A DNA stretch of 64,000 bases. Origin: an uncultured Aquimarina sp. (GTDB taxonomy: Bacteria; Bacteroidota; Bacteroidia; Flavobacteriales; Flavobacteriaceae). Shown here piece by piece: positions 39,588 to 49,722 of this stretch; position 1 is the first letter of the stretch; the number at the start of each line of letters is the position of its first letter. The stretch is from contig CANMSO010000004.1 of the NCBI GenBank assembly GCA_947500545.1, positions 310,001-374,000 on the forward strand, in the 5' to 3' direction. A program made the position numbers and the translations under genes. The notes under the pieces are model-generated. The model was not told the origin of the DNA. It was given only the letters and a program-made list of their open reading frames with translations, and did not search any database.

Positions 39588-39773
39588 ATGCTAAAATTTG
39601 TAAAAGGCCATATGGAAAGTATTGAGGGTGTCGAGATCTACCCAATGATCTCTCTACTCATCTTTTTCATCTTCTTTGCAGCCCTATTCTGGTGGGTATT
39701 TACTGCGAAAAAAGAGCATATAGAAGAAGTGAGCCAAATTCCATTAGAAAACGAAAACGAAACTGACTTATGA
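39588..39773 (+). CDS. ccoQ: CcoQ-like subunit
   Basis: 61-aa single-TM ORF between ccoNO and ccoP. Confidence 0.75.
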   Translation: MLKFVKGHMESIEGVEIYPMISLLIFFIFFAALFWWVFTAKKEHIEEVSQIPLENENETDL

Positions 39774-40711
39774 GAAGTACTGCATCATACATAAGAGTGC
39801 TTGCCTTTTTAGGTATCGCATATATTTTATTAGAAGTAACCGTAGCATCAGGAGAACAATCTGCATTCATTGCTCAACCTCTTACTTGGTTGGCTTTAGG
39901 AATGGTTTTACTGTTTGTAATAGCACTAGAAATTAGTGTTGAAGCCCTACGAAGTATATTATTTCGATCACTAAAACCTGATGCTCAGGAACGGTATCTT
40001 TTGGCTCAAAAGACAAGAAAAGAAAATCAGTTCAAATGGATTAAAAATATCTATTTAAAACTTCTTGACAGTAAACCTGTACATGAGGAAGAAGAAATAA
40101 TTCTTGATCATAATTATGACGGTATCAAAGAGCTAGACAACAACCTTCCACCTTGGTGGGTTTATGGTTTTTATGCAACTATCATTTTTGGAGTAATATA
40201 CTTAGCACGTTTTCATATGTTCAATGATTACACCCAAACAGAAGAATACGAAACCGAAGTGGCTGAAGCCAAAATTGCTATCGAAGAATACAAAAGGACC
40301 GCCAAAGACCTGGTGGATATTAATACCGTAACGCTACTTACTGAAGCTTCAGATATTAGTGCTGGAAAGGGAATTTTCACTACCAATTGTGTTGCATGTC
40401 ACAAAGCAGATGGCGGTGGTGGAATAGGACCTAATCTTACTGATGAATATTGGATATTGGGAGGTGGAATCAAGAATGTATTCCGTACAATTTCTGAAGG
40501 AGGGCGAGATGGAAAAGGAATGGTGGCATGGAAACAAACCTTGAAACCTGCAGAAATGGCGCAAGTAGCGAGTTATGTGATTACGCTAGGCGGTACAACT
40601 CCTGCCGAACCCAAAGAAGCCCAAGGTGAAATCTGGGTTGATCCCAATGCTCCAACTGAAGAAATTCCTGAAACAGTTTCCGATTCTACAGCCGTAGTAA
40701 TGAATGAATAA
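39770..40711 (+). CDS. ccoP: cbb3 oxidase subunit CcoP
   Basis: LDHNYDGIKELDNNLPPWWVYGFY; CVACHKADGGGGIGPNLTDEYWI. Confidence 0.93.
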   Translation: MRSTASYIRVLAFLGIAYILLEVTVASGEQSAFIAQPLTWLALGMVLLFVIALEISVEALRSILFRSLKPDAQERYLLAQKTRKENQFKWIKNIYLKLLDSKPVHEEEEIILDHNYDGIKELDNNLPPWWVYGFYATIIFGVIYLARFHMFNDYTQTEEYETEVAEAKIAIEEYKRTAKDLVDINTVTLLTEASDISAGKGIFTTNCVACHKADGGGGIGPNLTDEYWILGGGIKNVFRTISEGGRDGKGMVAWKQTLKPAEMAQVASYVITLGGTTPAEPKEAQGEIWVDPNAPTEEIPETVSDSTAVVMNE

Positions 40712-40728
40712 CAAAAAATGAAGACCCA

Positions 40729-42150
40729 TTGGAAACACCAACAAACGAAAAATTTAGAGATTCTATAGGCACCATAAATGAAGAAGGAAAGCGTGCCTGG
40801 GTGTATCCAAAAAAACCTAGTGGTAAATATTACAACTATCGTAAATGGGTGAGCTATGGATTGCTAATATTTCTATTTTCGGCACCTTTTATAAAAATCA
40901 ACGGAAATCAATTTCTGCTTTTTAATGTTTTAGAAAGGCGTTTCAATATTTTTGGAGCCCCATTTTGGCCACAAGATTTCCACCTTTTCGTTGTTTCGAT
41001 GATTATTGGAGTCGTATTTGTGATTTTATTTACTGTTGCATTTGGAAGAATCTTTTGCGGATGGATCTGCCCACAAACGATCTTCATGGAAATGGTTTTC
41101 AGAAGAATCGAATACTGGATCGAAGGTGATCGTGGAAAACAAATTCGACTAGACAAACAACCTTGGAATAAGGAAAAAATAAAAAAACGAGCATTTAAAT
41201 GGGCTGTATTTTTTATAATTTCATTTCTGATTGCTAATATATTTTTGGCATATTTAATCGGTAGTGATCAACTAGTTAGGCATGTAATCGACGGACCATT
41301 TAAACATGTAAGCACCCTAATTTCTTTGTTAATCTTTACTGCCGTTTTTTATTTTGTCTTTGCTTGGTTTAGAGAGCAAGTCTGCATAATTGCTTGTCCT
41401 TATGGAAGATTACAGGGAGTACTGTTGGACTCAAAATCAATAGTAGTTGCATATGACTATAAACGTGGAGAAAAAGAAGCCGGTCGAGCTAAATTCAAGA
41501 AAAATGAAGACCGGCCATCTACAGGAAAAGGAGATTGCATTGACTGCTTTCAATGTGTTCATGTCTGCCCAACTGGAATAGATATTCGTAATGGAACACA
41601 ATTAGAATGTGTAAACTGTACTGCATGTATAGATGCGTGCGATCATATGATGGAAAGTGTAAACCTTCCAAAAGGATTGATACGATATGCCAGCGAAGAA
41701 AATATTGCCAAAAAAGCAAAATTCAAGTTTTCACCTAGACTAAAAGGATATAGTGCTGTATTAGTAATTCTAATAGGTGTTTTCTTAGGAATGTCATTTT
41801 TAAGAAATGATGTAGAGGCCAATATTCTTAGACTACCAGGACAGTTATATGAACGAAAAGATAATAATGTCATTAGCAATGTATATACCTATAAGTTGGT
41901 AAATAAAACTACAGAACCTATTAAGGATGTACATTTCGAATTATTGTCACATAAAGGAAACGTTGAGTTGGTAACGCATAAAAACTTTACAGTTCCAAAA
42001 CAAGGTCTTGCAGAAGGAACATTATTTATAGAGATTAATAGTGCTGCTTTGAAAGGAGACAGAGATCGATTAAAAATTGGTGTATATAGTAATAATACAT
42101 TGATTGAGACCACCACTACGGCCTTTTTAGGTCCAAGAAGTTATAGGTAA
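40729..42150 (+). CDS. ccoG: Cytochrome oxidase accessory ferredoxin CcoG
   Basis: RIFCGWICPQTIF; CIDCFQCVHVCPTGIDIRNG; position. Confidence 0.93.
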   Translation: METPTNEKFRDSIGTINEEGKRAWVYPKKPSGKYYNYRKWVSYGLLIFLFSAPFIKINGNQFLLFNVLERRFNIFGAPFWPQDFHLFVVSMIIGVVFVILFTVAFGRIFCGWICPQTIFMEMVFRRIEYWIEGDRGKQIRLDKQPWNKEKIKKRAFKWAVFFIISFLIANIFLAYLIGSDQLVRHVIDGPFKHVSTLISLLIFTAVFYFVFAWFREQVCIIACPYGRLQGVLLDSKSIVVAYDYKRGEKEAGRAKFKKNEDRPSTGKGDCIDCFQCVHVCPTGIDIRNGTQLECVNCTACIDACDHMMESVNLPKGLIRYASEENIAKKAKFKFSPRLKGYSAVLVILIGVFLGMSFLRNDVEANILRLPGQLYERKDNNVISNVYTYKLVNKTTEPIKDVHFELLSHKGNVELVTHKNFTVPKQGLAEGTLFIEINSAALKGDRDRLKIGVYSNNTLIETTTTAFLGPRSYR

Positions 42151-42194
42151 TATTTAATTAGAATGTAAGTTTCACATTCTCTAAAAACTTTAAA

Positions 42195-42641
42195 ATGAAA
42201 ATAAACTGGGGAACGGCTATCGTACTGGTATTTATAGGATTTATATCCTTTATAATGTACTTCGTTGTAAAAATGAATACCAATGAAAAATACTCACATG
42301 ATCTGGTCACAGAAGAATATTATAAAGAAGAACTAGCTTTTCAGAAAGAAATTGATGCTGAGGAAAATGCAAAAGCTTTGAAGCATAACATCATTGTAAA
42401 AAAAACCGAAGATGGGGTATTAATTATATTTCCAAAAGATAAAAATCACAAATCAATTTCTGGAACAATATCGCTTTATAGGCCTTCAAATAAAAAACTG
42501 GATTTTGAAATTCCTATCGCCCTTTCTAGTGCAGAATTGATAATAAAAGATGAAGATATGATTGAAGGACGTTGGAATATTACTATTGATTGGATGTACG
42601 ATCATACTCCCTATTTATTTAAGAAATCATTCGTCTATTAA
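42195..42641 (+). CDS. ccoH: FixH/CcoH family protein
   Basis: INWGTAIVLVFIGFISFIMYFV; position after ccoG. Confidence 0.85.
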   Translation: MKINWGTAIVLVFIGFISFIMYFVVKMNTNEKYSHDLVTEEYYKEELAFQKEIDAEENAKALKHNIIVKKTEDGVLIIFPKDKNHKSISGTISLYRPSNKKLDFEIPIALSSAELIIKDEDMIEGRWNITIDWMYDHTPYLFKKSFVY

Positions 42642-43343
42642 ATGTTAGTATCAGCAATCATATTAGGTTTATTGGGTAGTTTTCACTGTATAGGGATGTG
42701 TGGACCCATTGCTTTTATGTTGCCCGTAGGACGTTCTAATAACTTCCAGAAATTCCTTCGGGTTTTTCTTTATCATACTGGTAGATTATTAGCATATACT
42801 ATTATTGGATTATTCTTTGGAGCAATAGGTAAAAGCTTGAATATTTTTGGCATACAGCAAGGATTATCGATAGGAATAGGAGTTTTGATGGTTCTAATAG
42901 TGTTAATCCCTTCACATTTTTTAATGAAGTACAATATCTCTAAGCCCATTTATAAGCTTATCTCTAAAGTAAAAAATGCGTTGGGAAAAGAACTCAAAAA
43001 GAAAACACCAGACACTTTCCTAACCATAGGTTTTTTAAATGGTTTTTTACCCTGTGGGTTGGTATATATGGCAGTTTTTGGAGCCATCGCATCTGGTCAT
43101 ATTCTTGAAGGCGGTTTGTATATGTTCCTTTTTGGAATGGGCACTATACCTTTAATGACTGCAGCGGTATATGCCGGAAATTTTTTGACAGGAAGAGCAC
43201 GAAAACATATCCAAAAAGCGATCCCTGTATTTATAATAATAATTGGTTTGTTATTTATTGTACGAGGGCTTGGATTAGGAATTCCTTATCTTTCACCAAA
43301 ACCAGTTACTGAACTGGTCTCTTCAAATTTTGGATGTCACTAA
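42642..43343 (+). CDS. TauE/SafE-like (cytochrome biogenesis) membrane protein
   Basis: LGSFHCIGMCGPIAFMLPVG; NGFLPCGLVYMA. Confidence 0.88.
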   Translation: MLVSAIILGLLGSFHCIGMCGPIAFMLPVGRSNNFQKFLRVFLYHTGRLLAYTIIGLFFGAIGKSLNIFGIQQGLSIGIGVLMVLIVLIPSHFLMKYNISKPIYKLISKVKNALGKELKKKTPDTFLTIGFLNGFLPCGLVYMAVFGAIASGHILEGGLYMFLFGMGTIPLMTAAVYAGNFLTGRARKHIQKAIPVFIIIIGLLFIVRGLGLGIPYLSPKPVTELVSSNFGCH

Positions 43344-43422
43344 TAAGGAAAGCCTTCCGAAAATGACTAAGCCGCACTTGTTCAATCGAAAGACTTTCTA
43401 ATTAATACTATTATTTATCTAC

Positions 43423-44049
43423 TTATAATGATACTGTCGGTTTCCTGTTTTTATTCTTTTTAGAAATCATTTTACGGTATTGATAAGGGTTTTCAAACTT
43501 TACTCCGTTCATATTAAAAAATTCTCCTTCTTTTAGTCGAATTTCTTCTTGATCAGCAGTTTTATAAATTCCGAAAGGATCTAATACTATTCCATTTTTA
43601 AGAGTAAATGGTTTACGAATACGATTTTGCGCTACATTTTGGATTTTAAAAACACCTCCTCCTATTTTTATATAATGAAATTTATTCTGATATCTATTAG
43701 CAATTTGAGCCTGATTAAGACCTTTATTTTCCTTTTTCATTTTATATCTATATTGACGTTCATTACGGTATTTGACGCCATAAACATCAAGACATTCACC
43801 ATCTTTTAAACGCAATTGTTCACCATCTGCTGTTAAAAAGCTTCCATCGGGATTAAGTGTTGTACAATCAGATAACATAATACTTGCATCAAGCTGCACT
43901 TGTTCTCTATCTATGATTTGTAACATATCACCATCAATGAACATAAAGGTTTGTTGATCTTGGTTTTGGGCGGTTATTGATAAGATTCCAAGAACCATTA
44001 CGGTAAGAAATAATAGTGTTTTTCTCATGATTTTAAGGTTTAAATTCAT
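43423..44049 (-). CDS. DUF6799-like exported protein with two repeats
   Basis: TADGEQLRLKDGECLDVYGVKYRNERQYR vs TADQEEIRLKEGEFFNMNGVKFENPYQYR. Confidence 0.6.
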   Translation of the reverse strand: MNLNLKIMRKTLLFLTVMVLGILSITAQNQDQQTFMFIDGDMLQIIDREQVQLDASIMLSDCTTLNPDGSFLTADGEQLRLKDGECLDVYGVKYRNERQYRYKMKKENKGLNQAQIANRYQNKFHYIKIGGGVFKIQNVAQNRIRKPFTLKNGIVLDPFGIYKTADQEEIRLKEGEFFNMNGVKFENPYQYRKMISKKNKNRKPTVSL

Positions 44050-44082
44050 TACAAATTTATCCTGTAAAACCCTTAAAAACGA

Positions 44083-44094
44083 TGATAAATATCA
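44083..44094 (-). promoter_or_regulatory. Family A operator TGATATTTATCA before repeat protein; -7 TAAATTTG
   Basis: Exact TAnnTTTG at 44059-44052. Confidence 0.73.
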
Positions 44095-44165
44095 TCTTCA
44101 GAACGAATTTTGAGGCCCCTAAATAATTGTTTACTATTTGCTTATTTGTAGATCAAAACATATTC

Positions 44166-44741
44166 TTAATACCTAGATAATTGTCTCTTAAATGCTCGTA
44201 AATGATTTCTTGAAGCCCTAAGTAAATTTGAATATACCTGTTTCCTATACTCATCATTTGTATTATCAATAGCTTTCTCTAAATCATTGATATCGGTTTC
44301 TTCTATCAAAGCTCCTACACTTAAAGCATCTTTAACAGAATTTGAACCCAGTTCAATCAAATAATCATACAATTTCTGTAAATCAACGTTATGGAATTTA
44401 CCTTTTTTATCATATAATGTATATGATATTTGGTTTTTAGTCAATAACCCCTCTATCGCTTTAAGATGCCTTTTTTCACTTTCCTTAATATTTTGGAATA
44501 TCTGTAGATCCCATTTTTCTCCTAAAAAAACATATGCATCATGTGCCAATTTTTCTTCTTCATACATGTATTTCATATCTTCAATACTCTTCTCTTCAAT
44601 AGTATTCCTTTGAGCAAAGCTTGTTAAGCTAAAAAGAAATATTAGAAGGTATAAACTATTTCTAATCACAATTTTCATTTTCTTATGTTTTAGTGTCATA
44701 TTGAATCTGATTAATGAACTATAAATTTGAGAGCTATACAT
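44166..44741 (-). CDS. DUF2202 ferritin-like exported protein
   Basis: MYEEEKLAHDAYVFLGEKW...F.NI.ESEKRHL. Confidence 0.82.
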   Translation of the reverse strand: MYSSQIYSSLIRFNMTLKHKKMKIVIRNSLYLLIFLFSLTSFAQRNTIEEKSIEDMKYMYEEEKLAHDAYVFLGEKWDLQIFQNIKESEKRHLKAIEGLLTKNQISYTLYDKKGKFHNVDLQKLYDYLIELGSNSVKDALSVGALIEETDINDLEKAIDNTNDEYRKQVYSNLLRASRNHLRAFKRQLSRY

Positions 44742-45996
44742 TTTTTCCTTTTAGCATTTTATTCCAATACAGGTATGGGAGCATATATTTTTTAAGGATC
44801 CATAATCTCCAATGCTCTTTAGAACTGTCAAAAATCAACATCTTTTTTAGTTCAGGGTCTGGGGTAAAATTACTTTCATAATCAAACTCTCCTAAAACCA
44901 TTTTTCCATATGCTGTTACTAATGGGCATGAAGAATAACCATTATAAGACACATTCGAGGCTTCCTTGTTTTGAATAAGCTTCAAAACATTATCCACAAC
45001 AATAGGAGCTTGTTTTCTTATTGCCGCACCAGTTTTGGCTGTAGGTAAAGCAGCCACATCTCCTAAACCAAATACATTCTTAAAGCTTTTATGTTGAAGA
45101 GAATTATGATCTACATCTAACCAACCTGCTTCATTAACCAGTACAGATTCTTTTACAAATTTTGGAGCTGTTTGTGGTGGTGCCAAATGCAACATATCAA
45201 ATGGCATTTCGATAATAGTATCTCCCGTCATGCTCTCTCCCAAGGAATTATCTTCCATTATTATACATTGATTTTCTTCGGGAGCCGTATTTTTAAAATA
45301 AACGATTTGTTTATCAGTATCAATCTTAAAAGGTGCATAGAATGGCTTAAAATGAATACCATATCTATGAATAACTTTCATTAAAGTTTCCCTAATAGGC
45401 TTCACTCCAAAAATTACAGATCCAGGTGTCGCAAAAATCACATTAGTACTATTTGCCATACCCTGCTTTCTAAAATAATCTGCAGCCAGATATGCGATCT
45501 TTTGAGGAGCACCTCCACATTTTATAGGTGTTGTGGGTTGTGTGAACACTGCATTTACTCCTTTAAAATTTTTTATCACCTCCCAAGTATGATCAGGATC
45601 TGTATAGTTGCTACATACAACTCCTTTGTCAAGCCCTTCTTTTAATCCTTCAATAAGTGATAGATCCATAACAAGTCCAGGGGCGACAACTAGATAATCA
45701 TAAGATATATCTCCACCAGCCTTTGTTGAAACAATGTTATTTTCTGGAGTGAAACCTGTTGCATAATCTTTGATCCAGGTAACCCCTTTTGGTATAACAC
45801 TTGCCATTGGGCGTGCTGTTTTTTCAAAATCATAAGTTCCTGCACCTACCAAAGTCCATGCGGGTTGATAGTAATGAGTATCTGAAGGTTCAATGATAGC
45901 AATATCTAGGGTTTTGTCTTTTTTAAGGAACTGAGCGGCCGTCATAATTCCTCCGGTTCCTCCCCCTATAATTAGTATTTGATAATGTGTTTTCAT
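44734..45996 (-). CDS. Sulfide:quinone oxidoreductase-like flavoprotein (start taken at MKTHYQ)
   Basis: ILIIGGGTGGIMTAAQF; YDYLVVAPG; FGLGDVAALPTAKTGAAIRKQ. Confidence 0.87.
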   Translation of the reverse strand: MKTHYQILIIGGGTGGIMTAAQFLKKDKTLDIAIIEPSDTHYYQPAWTLVGAGTYDFEKTARPMASVIPKGVTWIKDYATGFTPENNIVSTKAGGDISYDYLVVAPGLVMDLSLIEGLKEGLDKGVVCSNYTDPDHTWEVIKNFKGVNAVFTQPTTPIKCGGAPQKIAYLAADYFRKQGMANSTNVIFATPGSVIFGVKPIRETLMKVIHRYGIHFKPFYAPFKIDTDKQIVYFKNTAPEENQCIIMEDNSLGESMTGDTIIEMPFDMLHLAPPQTAPKFVKESVLVNEAGWLDVDHNSLQHKSFKNVFGLGDVAALPTAKTGAAIRKQAPIVVDNVLKLIQNKEASNVSYNGYSSCPLVTAYGKMVLGEFDYESNFTPDPELKKMLIFDSSKEHWRLWILKKYMLPYLYWNKMLKGKNV

Positions 45997-46050
45997 GTCA
46001 TTATGTTTTAAGAAATCACCTAAAAGTAAAGGCTTAAATACACCATTACA

Positions 46051-46064
46051 GTAACTTAAGTTAC
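46051..46064 (-). promoter_or_regulatory. Family B operator GTAACTTAAGTTAC before SQR-like gene; -7 TACTTTTA
   Basis: -7 at 46028-46021, 22-bp spacing. Confidence 0.7.
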
Positions 46065-46096
46065 AAACCATTTCTTTTTGGATAATAATTAACATT

Positions 46097-46110
46097 GTAA
46101 CATTTGTTAC
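46097..46110 (+). promoter_or_regulatory. Family B operator GTAACATTTGTTAC before SorA-like operon; -7 TAAATTTA
   Basis: -7 at 46133-46140, 22-bp spacing. Confidence 0.75.
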
Positions 46111-46168
46111 ATAAATAGATATTGAAAAGCTTTAAATTTATGAACCCGTAACAATACATATCAATCTA

Positions 46169-47389
46169 ATGAAGCGACGAAATTTTGTTAAGAAAGCTAT
46201 ATTAACATCTATGGCTACAGTCATTGGAGCAGATATTGTTTTTGGGAACTGGATGCCCAAGGGGTATCAACCTTTAGCATTTCAAGATCCGGATCCATAC
46301 AAAATGTTTGATAAGGATAGAGGAATGGAAGTGCTTAACGATAAGCCTTGGAATATTGAAGCAAAAGCGCATCTGTTGGATGATAAAATTACTCCAAACA
46401 AGTATATGTTTATTAGAAATAATGGCCTTATTCCCAAAACTATTGATGTCAAAAACTGGACATTAACTATTGACGGAGAATCCGTGAAGCAACAGAAAAC
46501 ATATGCTCTTGCTGATTTGAAATCAAAGTTTCCAGAATATACATATCAACTTACTTTGGAATGTGGTGGTAATGGCCGTAGTGAATTTGATCCACCTGCA
46601 AAGGGAAATCAATGGACAGTTGGAGCTGTTTCTTGCGCCCAATGGACAGGTGTTAGATTACGTGACATTCTTGAAGACGCTGGTATTAAAGATAATGCTG
46701 TATACATTGGTTATCACGCTTCTGATACCCATCTTAGCGGCGATCCTAAAAAAGAACCAATCTCTCGAGGTGCTCCTATGGCAAAAGCCTTGCAAGACGA
46801 AACACTGATTGCCTATAAAATGAATGGAGAGGATATTCCTTTGGTACATGGATATCCTTTGCGACTAGTCGCAGGTGGATGGCCAGCTTCAGTTTCGGGT
46901 AAATGGGTAAATAGAATTAGTATCCGTAACAAAGTACATGATGGTACCAAAATGACAGGAACAGCGTACCGTATACCTTGCGAACCAGTTGCCCCTGATG
47001 CTAAAGTTAAAGATGAAGATATGTGCATCATAGAATCGATGCCCGTAAAATCCCTCATTACGTATCCAAAATCAGGTGCAATGATTGATCTGGGTAAAAA
47101 ACTAAACATAAGAGGGCATGCCTGGGCAGGTGAACTTGAGGTTTCTAAAATGGAATATTCTATTGATTTTGGTGCTACATGGAAGGAATGTCCTGTAGAA
47201 AAACCCGTAAACCGATTGGCATGGCAACATTTTTCGGCTTCAATAGATTTTCCCAAAAGAGGATATTATGAAATATGGGGAAGAGCAACAGATTCAAAAG
47301 GTATGAGTCAACCCATGATTTTACCAGGTTGGAATCCAAAAGGGTATTTAAACAATGCCTGTCATCGTATTGCAATAAAAGTTCTATAA
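46169..47389 (+). CDS. SorA/sulfite oxidase-family molybdoprotein
   Basis: YTYQLTLECGGNGRSEF; GDPKKEPISRGAPMAKALQDETLIAYKMNGEDIPLVHGYPLRLV. Confidence 0.9.
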   Translation: MKRRNFVKKAILTSMATVIGADIVFGNWMPKGYQPLAFQDPDPYKMFDKDRGMEVLNDKPWNIEAKAHLLDDKITPNKYMFIRNNGLIPKTIDVKNWTLTIDGESVKQQKTYALADLKSKFPEYTYQLTLECGGNGRSEFDPPAKGNQWTVGAVSCAQWTGVRLRDILEDAGIKDNAVYIGYHASDTHLSGDPKKEPISRGAPMAKALQDETLIAYKMNGEDIPLVHGYPLRLVAGGWPASVSGKWVNRISIRNKVHDGTKMTGTAYRIPCEPVAPDAKVKDEDMCIIESMPVKSLITYPKSGAMIDLGKKLNIRGHAWAGELEVSKMEYSIDFGATWKECPVEKPVNRLAWQHFSASIDFPKRGYYEIWGRATDSKGMSQPMILPGWNPKGYLNNACHRIAIKVL

Positions 47390-47390
47390 A

Positions 47391-47867
47391 ATGGATAAGG
47401 AGAAACAATTTAGGCAACAAGTCAAAAAGATCTATCGCTTTCTAATTATAGTATTCGCTATGGTTGGAATAATGACAGTTGCCGGAATTTATCTTATCTC
47501 TGATCCTACATTATCCGCTTTTAAAAAAGTAGAAACTGCTTCAGAGTATGCAATCACTCCCGAAGAAGATGAGGACAAAATAGAAAATGGAATACATATA
47601 CGAACCGGACTTGTAGATGCAGAAGGGTTAATGATGGTGGTAAATAATTGCACCAATTGTCATTCCTCTAAATTGGTTATTCAAAATAGAATGAACAAAG
47701 AACGATGGATAGCAACTATTCGATGGATGCAGGAAACTCAAAATTTATGGGATTTGGGCGGTAACGAAGAAATTATAGTTAACTATCTCGTTGCAAACTA
47801 TCCTCCCAAGAAAAAAGGAAGACGAGAAATATTAACAGATATTGAATGGTATGATTTACAGGATTAG
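47391..47867 (+). CDS. Monoheme cytochrome c (SorB-like)
   Basis: NNCTNCHSSKLVIQNRMNKERW. Confidence 0.82.
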   Translation: MDKEKQFRQQVKKIYRFLIIVFAMVGIMTVAGIYLISDPTLSAFKKVETASEYAITPEEDEDKIENGIHIRTGLVDAEGLMMVVNNCTNCHSSKLVIQNRMNKERWIATIRWMQETQNLWDLGGNEEIIVNYLVANYPPKKKGRREILTDIEWYDLQD

Positions 47868-48823
47868 TTTGATTATTATTTTAGGTGTATTGATGTTTTC
47901 CTGTGCTAAATCTCAAGAAAAAGTTGAGAAAGAAATTACGCCAGTATCAGAGATAAAAGTCAGTAAATATTTTAATTCTGAACATATCGTTGAAGCTGAG
48001 GATTTGCTGAAAATTTCAGAACAAGACAACATAAAAATAATAGACTTTAGGAAACCAGAAGTATATAATAAAGCTCATATTAGTGGAGCGCTTAATATAT
48101 GGAGAACAGATATTGAAGATACTTCTTATCAATATAAAGGAATGATGGCCCATAGAGAACAAATTGAAACCTTGTTCTGTAGATTAGGAATTAATAATGA
48201 AGATATTCTTGTAATCTATGATGATCGCGGAGCTTGCGATGCAGCTCGTTTATGGTGGGTACTTAAAAATTATAATTTTGAATCTGTACAATTATTAAAT
48301 GGAGGGTTAGTCGCATGGGAAAATGCCGGGGGGGGCTATCAATAATGATACTATACCCGCTACCTCTTCTACTTTTTCCTTACCAAAAGAGAGTTCTTTT
48401 GATTTATGGATAGGTAAGGATAAAATAACTGAAATACTGGCTTCAAACAAAAATAATATTATTCTAGATACACGAAATATAGATGAATTCACTGGGAAAA
48501 GGCAAAAAAGTGGAGCTTATAAAGGCGGAAGAATTCCTAAAAGTGTCTTGATTGACTGGGCAGAAGCCATTGATTATGAAGGATCGAAAAAATTTAAATC
48601 ATTTGAAGAGTTAGAAAAAATCTATAGTCGCATGGGAGTGTCAAAAAATGATCCAGTTATTACTTATTGCCATAGTGGAGTTCGATCAGCACACACCACC
48701 TTTGTGCTAACAGAGTTGTTAGGATACAAAAATGTAAAAAACTACGATGGTTCATGGGTAGAATGGAGCTATTTCGATAATCTGCCTTTTGAATATGATA
48801 GTATAACAACTATAAAAAAATAA
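47842..48823 (+). pseudogene. Two-domain sulfurtransferase (TST/SseA-like) split by +1 shift at G8 (48328-48335)
   Basis: ORF 47842-48345 (rhodanese 1, no active Cys) and ORF 48323-48823 (rhodanese 2, CHSGVRSAHT); removing one G gives continuous ...WENAGGAINNDT... Confidence 0.75.
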
Positions 48824-48826
48824 GTT

Positions 48827-49708
48827 ATGGAAAAATATATATCTGCATTTACAGATGCCTTTACAGGTAGTGTTCACTGGACATGGAAATCTATATTATT
48901 TGAAGTCCCCTGGTACACAAATTATTTCTGGGGCCTTACAGCTATATCACTATTAATTTGGGGGTTAGAAATCGCTTTCCCCTGGAGGAAAGAACAATCA
49001 ATTTTTAGAAAAGATTTTTGGATGGATGGTTTATACATGTATTTCAACTTTTTTGTCTTTGCAATTACGGTAAGTGGTTTTTATAAATTACTAGGTATAG
49101 TTTTTGGGGACTTTGGAATCTCTTCTAGAAGCCTAACCATTATGGATATTTCCGGTTTACCCATGTGGGCGCAATTAGTGATATTTTTTATAATTTTAGA
49201 CTTCGTACAGTGGTTTACTCACGTGTTGTTACATAAATATCCTTTCCTTTGGAAATTTCATAAAATACACCATTCGGTAAAGGAAATGGGATTTGCAGCA
49301 CATTTGCGTTACCATTGGATGGAAAATATCTTTTACAAGCCTCTAAAAACTATCGGAGTAATGATTTTAGGTGGTTTTGAACCCGAACAAGCATATATAG
49401 TACACTTCCTGGCGATCTCTATTGGGCATCTTAATCATGCCAATATTAAGATCACTTGGGGGCCATTAAAATATATCCTTAATAATCCTGTTATGCATCT
49501 CTATCATCATTCTTATGTTCTACCAAAAGGGTCATATGGAGTAAACTTTGGGATTAGTTTAAGCTTATGGGATTATATTTTTAAAACCAATTATATCCCT
49601 GAAGATAGCGGCACCATTGAAATTGGTTTTCCTGGGGATGAAAAAGTGCCTAAAAGTTTTTTTGGTCAAATTATTTATGGTTTTATAAAGCCAAAACAAC
49701 AAAAGTAA
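48827..49708 (+). CDS. Fatty acid hydroxylase/sterol desaturase family protein
   Basis: HVLLHKYPFLWKFHKIHHSVKEM; HLNHANI; HLYHH. Confidence 0.88.
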   Translation: MEKYISAFTDAFTGSVHWTWKSILFEVPWYTNYFWGLTAISLLIWGLEIAFPWRKEQSIFRKDFWMDGLYMYFNFFVFAITVSGFYKLLGIVFGDFGISSRSLTIMDISGLPMWAQLVIFFIILDFVQWFTHVLLHKYPFLWKFHKIHHSVKEMGFAAHLRYHWMENIFYKPLKTIGVMILGGFEPEQAYIVHFLAISIGHLNHANIKITWGPLKYILNNPVMHLYHHSYVLPKGSYGVNFGISLSLWDYIFKTNYIPEDSGTIEIGFPGDEKVPKSFFGQIIYGFIKPKQQK

Positions 49709-49722
49709 TAGACAATTACGAT

